Source of the DNA: Candidatus Kapaibacterium sp.
GTDB taxonomy: Bacteria > Bacteroidota > Ignavibacteria > Kapaibacteriales > UBA2268
Assembly (NCBI GenBank): GCA_027858275.1
Contig: JAQIDA010000252.1
Location: 1 to 11,288, forward strand
DNA length: 11,288 nucleotides
Direction of reading: 5' to 3'
In this document: positions 1 to 6,039 of the stretch, in pieces
How positions within the stretch are numbered: the first letter of the stretch is position 1
How the letters are laid out: each line of letters opens with the position of its first letter
Position numbers and translations under genes: made by a program
Notes under the pieces: generated by a model
What the model saw: only the letters and a program-made list of their open reading frames with translations
Database searches by the model: none
Told to the model about the DNA's origin: nothing

Positions 1-1
1 C

Positions 2-262
2 ATAATGAAGCAATGCGAGCGAACATTCGAGAATGTAGATGCTCTTTTGAAAGAAGCCGATTCTGATTTTGAAGATGTCAGCCAAATGATTGTTTATCTG
101 CGAGACGCAAGCGATTATCAAATTATTAATGACTATATAAAATCCAAGTATAAACTTCCTTGTATTATTGTTCACGCCCCGGTCTGCCGCCCCGGCTGGC
201 TCATAGAGATTGAGTGTGTGGCAGTGAAGACTATGGACAATAGTGATTTTAAGCCGTTCTGA
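2..262 (+). CDS. Rid/YjgF-family protein, C-terminal part (5' end outside window)
   Basis: About 86 codons of an open frame that enters from the left edge and stops at 260-262. Numbering from the ATG at 5, the pattern ENVDALLKEA (9-18), VYLRDASDY (30-38) and CRPGWLIEIE (61-70) is the C-terminal half of a Rid/YjgF domain. R62 and E70 sit where RidA proteins carry the conserved arginine and the IEIE strand. RidA enzymes hydrolyse reactive imines and enamines in the cytoplasm, and other Rid subfamilies have unrelated roles. A whole single-domain RidA is about 125-130 residues, so the ATG at 5 is probably internal. The protein may be a RidA monomer or the end of a longer multi-domain Rid protein. 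Nothing ties it to the sulfur genes downstream. The family call is fairly firm, the function open. Confidence 0.72.
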   Translation: MMKQCERTFENVDALLKEADSDFEDVSQMIVYLRDASDYQIINDYIKSKYKLPCIIVHAPVCRPGWLIEIECVAVKTMDNSDFKPF

Positions 263-626
263 TCGGCTGCTGAAAGCCGTTAGTATTTATGAAACTGTGA
301 GGGAGTGCGCTTGTGAATTTCTGCGACGTTTGATACTTCCTGTCGTGTCATTTCTCTATTTCCCGGACCTCCGATCATCCAAAATATTACACATTCAATA
401 CCAAGATCAGTATTTTTTAGAGAATATTAAAAATAATTATTCTGTTTTTACAAAGAATGGATTAGATGACTATCGTTATCCGGGAAGTCTGATAATTCTC
501 TAAAATTCAAAGACAAACAATAAATATAAATATCAATTAGTAATGGCAACAGACAGAAGATATGAATAATTATTAATTTAGCCGCACCTAAATCTATTAG
601 AATATAGTACTTGGCATTAAAAAACA
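263..626. other. Intergenic region without a convincing gene
   Basis: This AT-rich stretch lies between the Rid-family gene and the MerR promoter. The only structure I see is at its left edge: AGCCG (252-256), CGGCT (264-268) and AGCCG (275-279) can form two mutually exclusive 5-bp hairpins. The second (264-279, 6-nt loop) is followed by a weakly T-rich TTAGTATTTAT and could be a poor terminator for the Rid-family gene. Short open frames on both strands here show no recognisable domain and no good ribosome binding site. Confidence 0.5.
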
Positions 627-658
627 CTTGTTGTTCTTGTGAATAATACTTATGTTTG
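627..658 (+). promoter_or_regulatory. Putative Bacteroidota-type promoter for the merR-psr unit
   Basis: CTTG at 627-630, a 20-nt spacer, then TATGTTTG at 651-658. The second element fits the Bacteroidota -7 consensus TAnnTTTG exactly, and the first matches the -33 TTTG in three of four bases at the usual 19-21 nt spacing. Transcription would start near 663-666, about 32 nt before the ATG at 697. This is a consensus match only, in AT-rich DNA. Confidence 0.5.
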
Positions 659-689
659 TTGATAGTAATTAATATCAACTATTTTGATA
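658..689. promoter_or_regulatory. Triple half-site dyad, likely operator of the MerR-type regulator
   Basis: Three alternating half-sites: TTGATA (659-664), N8, TATCAA (673-678), N5, TTGATA (684-689). The first pair extends to a perfect 7-bp dyad, GTTGATA-N8-TATCAAC (658-679). The array starts at the last base of the proposed -7 element, covers the expected transcription start and ends 7 bp before the regulator's ATG. This placement suggests autoregulation by the MerR-type protein encoded next door. Unlike classic MerR sites it is not between the two promoter elements, so repression or a different geometry is more likely than DNA-untwisting activation. Confidence 0.45.
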
Positions 690-696
690 GTGATTG

Positions 697-1149
697 ATGG
701 CAACAATTAATCAAACAGATAATAACACTCCTGTTTATTCAATAAGCGCAGCCGCGAAGCTTGTCGGTATTTCGGTTCATACTATGCGAATGTATGAAAA
801 AGAAGGTCTGATAATTCCCTTCAAGCCGAAAGGACGCAACAGATTATACTCTTATAATGATGTGGAACGATTGAAATGTATGCGTGTCCATATCAAAGAG
901 AAAAAAATATCCATCAACGCTATTAAAACTATTTATTCTTTCCTTCCCTGCTGGAAAATTATCGATTGTCCCGAAGAAGATCGAGAAAATTGCGAGGCCT
1001 ACGCCGGCTCTGACTTGCCTTGTTGGATGTACAATCAGAAAAACTCATTCTGCAAAGACCTTGATTGCAGAACCTGCGAAGTCTACTTAAGCTTTAAAAA
1101 TTGTGATCAAATAAAAGATGAAATTAATAAACATTTGAGGCGCCTATGA
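697..1149 (+). CDS. MerR-family regulator with C-terminal cysteine-rich (two-CW-like) domain
   Basis: 150 residues. Residues 15-60 form a MerR winged helix-turn-helix (ISAAAKLVGISVHTMRMYEK, then GLIIPFK and the RLYSYNDVERLK wing). Instead of the long dimerisation helix and metal-binding loop of MerR or CueR, residues 85-136 hold eight cysteines (85, 91, 99, 109, 119, 124, 127, 136). These include two CysTrp pairs (C85-W86, C109-W110), the signature of a small two-CW domain; a ninth cysteine is C61. I infer that this domain senses sulfane sulfur, redox state or a metal/Fe-S centre; which one is not visible. An in-frame stop at 691-693 leaves TTG 694 or ATG 697 as start; I chose ATG. There is no clear Shine-Dalgarno site. 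Its stop overlaps the oxidoreductase start (ATGA, 1146-1149), so regulator and enzyme are co-transcribed and probably translationally coupled. Confidence 0.85.
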   Translation: MATINQTDNNTPVYSISAAAKLVGISVHTMRMYEKEGLIIPFKPKGRNRLYSYNDVERLKCMRVHIKEKKISINAIKTIYSFLPCWKIIDCPEEDRENCEAYAGSDLPCWMYNQKNSFCKDLDCRTCEVYLSFKNCDQIKDEINKHLRRL

Positions 1150-3347
1150 ATGCCGTATCAAGAAGAAAATTTTTGAAGATTTCCGCCGCGACTATAGCAA
1201 GCGCGACCGCGCTCGGAACAGTCTCTTGTACGAGAGACAAGATCAAAGCTTCAGCGGAAAAAGGCATCAAAACAATCCCGACTTATTGTAACATCTGCTT
1301 CTGGAAATGCGGAGCGATTGCTACTCTCAAGGATGGGGAGCTTTGGAAAATTGAAGGTAATCCTGTTGATCCTCTAAGCAGAGGACGTCTGTGCCCGAGA
1401 GGTACAGGAGGTATCGGAGCATACAGCGATCCGGACAGATTGAAAACACCGCTGATTCGAAAAAAAGGATCAAAAAGAGGCGAAGAAGAATTTGTGTCGG
1501 TTACTTGGGACGAAGCTCTGACTTATATTGCCGATAAAATGAATGATATTAAATCCAAATACGGTGCTCAGTCCATGGCTGCCTTCAGTCACGGTACGGG
1601 AGGTAAATTCCTTAAACATACTCTAAAGGCTTACGGCGCGAAAAATATCGTAGCTCCGAGCTTTGCTCAGTGTCGCGGTCCTCGTGAAGTCGGTTTCGAA
1701 TTGACGAACGGAAACTTCATCGGTTCACCTGAAAGAACTGATATTAAAGACACCAAATGTATGGCTTTGATCGGCTCGCATCTCGGTGAGAATATGCACA
1801 ATTCGCAGGTCCAGGAATTCTCAGAAGCAATTGCTAATGATGCATCAATAATTGTTGTTGACCCGAGATTCTCAGTAGCCGCAGGAAAAGCCAAATATTA
1901 TCTGCCCATCAAACCCGGAACTGATTTGGCACTGCTCCTCAGCTGGATGAATGTTATGATCAGCGAAGGAATATATGATAAAAAATTCGTTGAAGACTTC
2001 GGATTCGGATTTGAACAACTCGCTGAAGAAGTTAAGAAATATACTCCTGAATGGGCTTATGTCGAAACAGGTATCGAACCGGATTTGATCAGAGCTACAG
2101 CTCGTGAACTCGCCAAAAACAAACCTGCTTCTTTTATTCATCCCGGACGCCACGTAACATGGTACGGAGATGATACTCAGAGATCAAGAGCTATTGCTAT
2201 CCTGAACTCTCTGCTCGGCAATTGGAACAGAAAAGGCGGATTCTATGAACCGTCAAAAGTAAGTCTTCCAAAATACCCGACTCCCGCATATCCTGAAATG
2301 GCTTATGAAAAAGCTGATAACCCCGGTAAAAAATGGCCTTTGTTAGGAGACGCCGAAGGTTCAACAACGGGTCTCAGGGACGCTACTATAACAGGCAAAC
2401 CCTATCCTATCAAAGGATGGCTTGTATACGCGACAAATTTGATTCAATCTTTGCCTGATGAACGCGAAACTATCGCAGCTATCAACAACCTTGATTTGCT
2501 TGTGGTTATTGATGTTATTCCGAATGAAATTGCGGGATACGCTGACGTTGTTTTGCCGGAGTCAATCTATCTGGAAAGACATGATGAATTCAACAACGCT
2601 CCTTTCAGACAATCATTCCTGAGCATCAGACAACCCGTTATCGCATCACCTGATGATCAGAAACCGAATTGGTGGATCGCTAAAAAACTGGCGGAAAAAC
2701 TTGGTCTCGGACACTATCACCCATGGAAAAATCTGGATGATTATCTGAGATATACTTCAGAAAAAGCCGGTTTCTCTTATGAAAGACTTAAAAAAGAAGG
2801 AGTCATCCTCGGCCCTAAGAAACCAATCAATGTTGAGGAAGGCGCAACGCAGGACTTTTGGACAAAGAGCGGCAAAGTGGAATTCTATTCGACTCACCTC
2901 GAAGAACTTGGTTTTGACCCTATTCCTAAATATACAAAACCTGAGCAACCGCCTTCCGGTTATTTCAGATTGCTTTTCGGTCGTGCTCCGATGCACACAT
3001 TCAGTATGACTCAGACAAACCCTTTGCTTTCAGAATTAATGGACGAGAATGTGGTTTGGGTTAATAACGATGTCGCTCGACAGTATGGCATCGAAAACGG
3101 ACAATATATAAAATTAAAAAACCAAGACGGTATCATAGGCAGCAAGGTCAAAGTTTATGCAACTGAAAGAATCAGAACAGATTGCGTATTTATGGTACAC
3201 GGCTTCGGGCACAGATCAAAAGCTTTGAAAAGCGCGTATTTAAAGGGCGGAAGCGATTCCCTAATGGTTACTAAGTATAAAGTGGATCCGATAATGAGCG
3301 GAACGGGAATGAACGTTAATTTTGTCACATTCGAGACGGAGGCATAA
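1146..3347 (+). CDS. psrA: Molybdopterin oxidoreductase catalytic subunit, polysulfide/thiosulfate reductase type
   Basis: 733 residues, close to the usual 750-765 of PsrA/PhsA. The N-terminus is a Tat signal (SRRKFLK at 5-11, then a hydrophobic stretch to about 27), which places the enzyme in the periplasm. C48-x2-C51-x3-C55-x27-C83 binds a [4Fe-4S] cluster. C176 in FAQCRGP is the expected molybdenum ligand, as in the DMSO-reductase subgroup containing PsrA, PhsA and formate dehydrogenases. The C-terminal dinucleotide-binding domain begins near residue 605 (LLFGRAPMHTFS). With the next two genes it forms an ABC complex that would take electrons from menaquinol and reduce polysulfide, sulfur, thiosulfate or a related oxyanion; sequence alone does not decide. 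A GAGG at 1137-1140 precedes the ATG, which lies inside the regulator's stop. The psrA symbol follows overall type and context. No dedicated TorD-like chaperone gene is present nearby. Confidence 0.88.
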   Translation: MNAVSRRKFLKISAATIASATALGTVSCTRDKIKASAEKGIKTIPTYCNICFWKCGAIATLKDGELWKIEGNPVDPLSRGRLCPRGTGGIGAYSDPDRLKTPLIRKKGSKRGEEEFVSVTWDEALTYIADKMNDIKSKYGAQSMAAFSHGTGGKFLKHTLKAYGAKNIVAPSFAQCRGPREVGFELTNGNFIGSPERTDIKDTKCMALIGSHLGENMHNSQVQEFSEAIANDASIIVVDPRFSVAAGKAKYYLPIKPGTDLALLLSWMNVMISEGIYDKKFVEDFGFGFEQLAEEVKKYTPEWAYVETGIEPDLIRATARELAKNKPASFIHPGRHVTWYGDDTQRSRAIAILNSLLGNWNRKGGFYEPSKVSLPKYPTPAYPEMAYEKADNPGKKWPLLGDAEGSTTGLRDATITGKPYPIKGWLVYATNLIQSLPDERETIAAINNLDLLVVIDVIPNEIAGYADVVLPESIYLERHDEFNNAPFRQSFLSIRQPVIASPDDQKPNWWIAKKLAEKLGLGHYHPWKNLDDYLRYTSEKAGFSYERLKKEGVILGPKKPINVEEGATQDFWTKSGKVEFYSTHLEELGFDPIPKYTKPEQPPSGYFRLLFGRAPMHTFSMTQTNPLLSELMDENVVWVNNDVARQYGIENGQYIKLKNQDGIIGSKVKVYATERIRTDCVFMVHGFGHRSKALKSAYLKGGSDSLMVTKYKVDPIMSGTGMNVNFVTFETEA

Positions 3348-3884
3348 ATGGCAAGATATGGTATGGTGATAGATACGAAAAAATGCGTTGGCTGTCAGGA
3401 TTGCGTGGTTGCATGCAAAACTGAGAACCAAGTGCCGCATGGCTACAGCCGTGATTGGCTCGCTTATGAAACTATCGGGAAATTCCCGAAATTAAATATG
3501 GAAATCAGAACGGAACGCTGCAATCATTGTGACAATCCTCCATGTGTATATTGCTGCCCTACGGGAGCTTCTCATATATCTGACGGCGGAATTGTGCTTG
3601 TGGAACATGATAAATGTATCGGCTGCAAAGCTTGTGTCGCTTCATGTCCTTATGACGCAAGATTTGTTCATCCGGAAGGATACGTTTCAAAATGTACATT
3701 CTGTGAACATAGAGTAAAAGAAGGCAAAGATCCGGCTTGTGTTTCAGTTTGCCCGACACATTGTATGTATTTCGGAGATTTCGATGATCCCGAAAGCGAA
3801 GTAAGTAAGCTTCTTCAGGAGCGCAAATATCATGCGATTATACCCGAAGCAGGAACCAAACCACACATATATTATTTAACTTAA
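3348..3884 (+). CDS. psrB: Four-cluster [4Fe-4S] ferredoxin-like electron transfer subunit
   Basis: 178 residues with sixteen cysteines in the four-cluster pattern of PsrB/PhsB/DmsB/NrfC. The sets are C13/C16/C19/C23, C58/C61/C66/C70, C90/C93/C96/C100 and C116/C119/C131/C135, the last with the long x11 gap typical of these subunits. Two further cysteines (C69 beside a ligand, C139 just after the last one) are not needed for cluster binding. The protein carries electrons from the quinol-oxidising membrane subunit to the molybdenum subunit. It has no signal peptide and should be exported folded with the Tat-tagged catalytic partner. The ATG directly abuts the previous stop (TAA 3345-3347), and GGAGG at 3338-3342 lies inside the upstream gene. 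The gene order A-B-C matches known polysulfide and thiosulfate reductase operons. Family assignment is secure; the symbol follows the complex. Confidence 0.9.
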   Translation: MARYGMVIDTKKCVGCQDCVVACKTENQVPHGYSRDWLAYETIGKFPKLNMEIRTERCNHCDNPPCVYCCPTGASHISDGGIVLVEHDKCIGCKACVASCPYDARFVHPEGYVSKCTFCEHRVKEGKDPACVSVCPTHCMYFGDFDDPESEVSKLLQERKYHAIIPEAGTKPHIYYLT

Positions 3885-3893
3885 GGGGGATTT

Positions 3894-4847
3894 ATGCACG
3901 AATTGATTATAACAAGATCAAATCATCTTATCGATCCGATTTTCACCCCTTGGGGATGGGAAATACCAATTTATCTTTTCCTCGGCGGACTCGTCGCGGG
4001 AATGATGATAATTTCGGGTTATTTTATACTCAGCGGTCGTCATCAGAAAAAAGATTGCTCATGTTTTGTAGTGCCGACAGTAGCTTTGGCTCTGATCAGC
4101 ATTGGCATGACAGCTTTGTTCTTAGACCTTGAACACAAACTTTATGTGTGGAGATTATATACAACTTTCCAATGGACTTCACCTATGTCATGGGGAGCAT
4201 GGATTTTATTGTTGGTATATCCGATATTAACATTGAACGCTATCCTCAAAATTCCTGAAAATATTGCAAAGAAACTTCCTTGGCTGAAAAATATTGGTGA
4301 AAAATTGAGCGGACGCAAATTTGCAGTAAAAGTGATTGGTGCTATGAGCATGATCTCCGGCGGCATACTTGGTATGTATACCGGTGTATTGCTGAGTACA
4401 CTCGTCGCCCGACCGGCTTGGAACAGTTCGATGCTTTGGATATTATTCCTTGTGTCAGGCTTGTCAGCTGCAGCGGCATTCATACATCTTTTCGCTAAGC
4501 GAGAAGACGAAAGAAGACTTTTGGCAAAAGCCGATAATGGTTTCCTTATCGCTGAGTTAATGATTGTTGCTTTGATAATAATTGGTTTCTTAACTTCATC
4601 CGAAGTACAAAACGCTGCCGCAATGCTGTTTATTAACGGGCCGTACGCAGCTGTATTCTGGGTTTTCGTTGTAGGACTCGGAATGGTTGTTCCGCTGTTT
4701 ATCCAACTTTTCGCGGTCAACGACAAAATTCAACATACTCCGATTGCTCCAATTATGGTAATGGTCGGCGGTCTGATATTAAGATTTGTAATTGTATCGG
4801 CAGGACAATATTCTGGTTGGTTCACCGGCACATTCACAACACCGTAA
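3894..4847 (+). CDS. psrC: NrfD/PsrC-family quinol-oxidising membrane anchor
   Basis: 317 residues with eight hydrophobic segments, at roughly 22-47, 57-78, 97-117, 144-168, 178-200, 217-235, 243-274 and 284-304. Eight segments is the PsrC architecture. Recognisable NrfD-family features are E23 in the first helix (WEIPIYLFLGG), the DLEH stretch at 78-81 followed by SPMSWGAW (96-103), ARPAW before helix 5, and LRFVIVSAGQ in the last helix. The subunit sits in the cytoplasmic membrane, oxidises menaquinol and passes electrons to the iron-sulfur subunit. PsrC-type proteins carry no haem, and no haem pattern is obvious here. A strong GGGGGA (3886-3891) close to ATG 3894 supports the start, with 9 bp separating it from psrB. 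After it comes a 50-bp AT-rich gap, the largest within the unit. Confidence 0.9.
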   Translation: MHELIITRSNHLIDPIFTPWGWEIPIYLFLGGLVAGMMIISGYFILSGRHQKKDCSCFVVPTVALALISIGMTALFLDLEHKLYVWRLYTTFQWTSPMSWGAWILLLVYPILTLNAILKIPENIAKKLPWLKNIGEKLSGRKFAVKVIGAMSMISGGILGMYTGVLLSTLVARPAWNSSMLWILFLVSGLSAAAAFIHLFAKREDERRLLAKADNGFLIAELMIVALIIIGFLTSSEVQNAAAMLFINGPYAAVFWVFVVGLGMVVPLFIQLFAVNDKIQHTPIAPIMVMVGGLILRFVIVSAGQYSGWFTGTFTTP

Positions 4848-4897
4848 TATTAATTAGTATTAGTAATGATAATAATAAAAAAATATAGGAATAAATA

Positions 4898-5440
4898 ATG
4901 AGTTCAGGTCACAATCACAAAACTTTTAACCCAAAGCCCTACTGGAACCCCTACGTGGCCGGTGTAGGTTTGGGTTTGGTTCTGCTGGCTGCGTTTGTAA
5001 TAATGGGTCGAGGCCTCGGAGCTTCGGGCGCTTTATCAACAATAGCGGCGGTAGGCATAGAAAAAATCGCTCCCGCACATGCTCAAGCTAATGAATTTTA
5101 CATGGGCTATGTAGGAGACGGATCGTATAATCCTTTGAAAGACTGGTTGATTTTTGAAGTACTCGGAGTATTGGTCGGCGGTTTCTTATCCGGAATATTT
5201 GCCGGAAGAGTAAGAAAAACTATCGACAAAGGGCCGAGAGTTTCAAATAAAGGCAGAATTTTTATGGCTGTTTTCGGCGGCGTATTGATGGGCTTCGGAG
5301 CTAAATTAGCTCGCGGATGCACCAGCGGACAGGCACTAACAGGCGGATCAATGCTCAATCTCGGAAGTTGGGCCTTCATGCTTTCCGTATTTGCGGGAGC
5401 TTATTTATTGGCATACTTTGTAAGGAGACAATGGACATGA
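4898..5440 (+). CDS. YeeE/YedE-family sulfur transport protein, first half-size subunit
   Basis: 180 residues, a half-length member of the YeeE/YedE family whose characterised full-length example, TsuA, imports thiosulfate. Hydrophobic segments lie near 18-37, 85-103, 122-137 and 155-175. The family motif GFGAKLARGCTSGQALTGG spans 132-150, with C141 as the conserved cysteine thought to pass the sulfur compound through the pore by transient S-H-S contacts. The N-terminal YWNPYVAGVGLG (15-26) is also typical. Full-length TsuA is about 330-350 residues with duplicated halves; here each half is a separate gene, so this protein should pair with the next one. AGGA at 4884-4887 precedes ATG 4898, and the stop overlaps the next start. 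Substrate (thiosulfate, polysulfide or other sulfane sulfur) is inferred from family and operon. Confidence 0.85.
   Translation: MSSGHNHKTFNPKPYWNPYVAGVGLGLVLLAAFVIMGRGLGASGALSTIAAVGIEKIAPAHAQANEFYMGYVGDGSYNPLKDWLIFEVLGVLVGGFLSGIFAGRVRKTIDKGPRVSNKGRIFMAVFGGVLMGFGAKLARGCTSGQALTGGSMLNLGSWAFMLSVFAGAYLLAYFVRRQWT
5422..5427 (+). promoter_or_regulatory. Ribosome binding site deciding the start of the second YeeE/YedE gene
   Basis: AAGGAG lies 9 nt before ATG 5437 and only 3 nt before ATG 5431, both in frame. The longer spacing, and the resulting ATGA overlap with the previous stop, favour 5437. ATG 5440 is a third in-frame possibility. The open frame runs further upstream to 5317, but that part lies in the wrong frame over the conserved motif of the previous gene and is not protein. 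Confidence 0.6.
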
Positions 5441-6039
5441 TGGCACCCTTTTATAAATTTGGAATGTTCGGACCCGAAGGCGGTCTAATAATAGCTTTTG
5501 CTATTGGTATAGGATTCGGTTTCTTCCTCGAAAAAGCCGGATTCGGTTCCGCTAAAAAATTAGCTGCGCAGTTCTATTTTACGGATCTTACGGTCTTTAA
5601 AGTGATGTTCACGGCAATTGTTACGGCTATGCTCGGTTTGTTCTTCCTCTCAGCGGTAGGCTTTGTTGATATAGATCTAGTTTATACCGGGGATACATAT
5701 CTGATGCCTCAAATCGTCGGAGGATTAATTCTTGGATTCGGATTCGTTGTCGGCGGATATTGTCCGGGTACATCAGTTGTTGCTTGCGCATCAGGTAAAA
5801 TAGATGCTGTCTGGTTTATCGGCGGCGTATTTCTTGGTATCATTGTTTTCGGCGAAATGTTCCCGCTTGTCGAGGGATTCTTCAATTCCGGCGCAATGGG
5901 CAGAACATTGATCTACGAATACTTTAATCTGTCTTACGGCTTGGTTGTATTCTTGGTCGTTCTTGCCGCACTCGGCGGCTTCCTCGGCGCCGAATGGTTA
6001 GAAAAAACAATTGGTTATAAAAAGAAAGGGGGAGCATAA
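5437..6039 (+). CDS. YeeE/YedE-family sulfur transport protein, second half-size subunit
   Basis: 200 residues from the chosen ATG (5431 would add MD). It is the complementary half of a YeeE/YedE transporter. The N-terminal part has FLEKAGFGSAKKLAAQFYF (30-48), a family signature, and GGYCPGTSVV (106-115) carries C109, the conserved pore cysteine of this half; C117 follows closely. Hydrophobic stretches lie near 17-31, 54-75, 92-107, 124-141 and 166-184. With the preceding gene it would form a complete two-lobed membrane channel for a sulfur compound. ATGA overlap (5437-5440) makes translational coupling, and so equal stoichiometry, likely. The C-terminus YKKKGGA is basic and probably cytoplasmic. 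The stop shares one base with the rhodanese start (TAATG). Family call firm; substrate inferred. Confidence 0.87.
   Translation: MMAPFYKFGMFGPEGGLIIAFAIGIGFGFFLEKAGFGSAKKLAAQFYFTDLTVFKVMFTAIVTAMLGLFFLSAVGFVDIDLVYTGDTYLMPQIVGGLILGFGFVVGGYCPGTSVVACASGKIDAVWFIGGVFLGIIVFGEMFPLVEGFFNSGAMGRTLIYEYFNLSYGLVVFLVVLAALGGFLGAEWLEKTIGYKKKGGA

Noticed and set aside
243..503. Open frame of 86 codons (GTG start) after the Rid-family gene
   Set aside because: It begins inside the Rid-family gene in another frame, has no ribosome binding site and no recognisable domain, and its composition looks like translated intergenic DNA.
448..678. Minus-strand open frame of 76 codons upstream of the MerR gene
   Set aside because: AT-rich, low-complexity translation with no domain, and it covers the promoter and operator region.
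694..696. TTG as start of the MerR gene
   Set aside because: ATG follows immediately in frame and gives a normal MerR N-terminus. The difference is one residue and no ribosome binding site separates them.
4142..4726. Minus-strand open frame of 194 codons opposite psrC
   Set aside because: Long but antisense to a clear membrane protein. Hydrophobic genes often leave open antisense frames. No domain or ribosome binding site.
4848..4897. Possible separate promoter before the YeeE/YedE genes
   Set aside because: The gap is AT-rich with short TATTA-like repeats, but I found neither a good TAnnTTTG nor a spaced -35/-10 pair, so I keep the genes in one unit. A weak internal promoter is not excluded.
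5317..5436. Upstream extension of the second YeeE/YedE gene
   Set aside because: It overlaps the conserved C-terminal region of the first half-gene in a different frame and adds no family-like residues. AAGGAG at 5422-5427 points to a start at 5431-5440.
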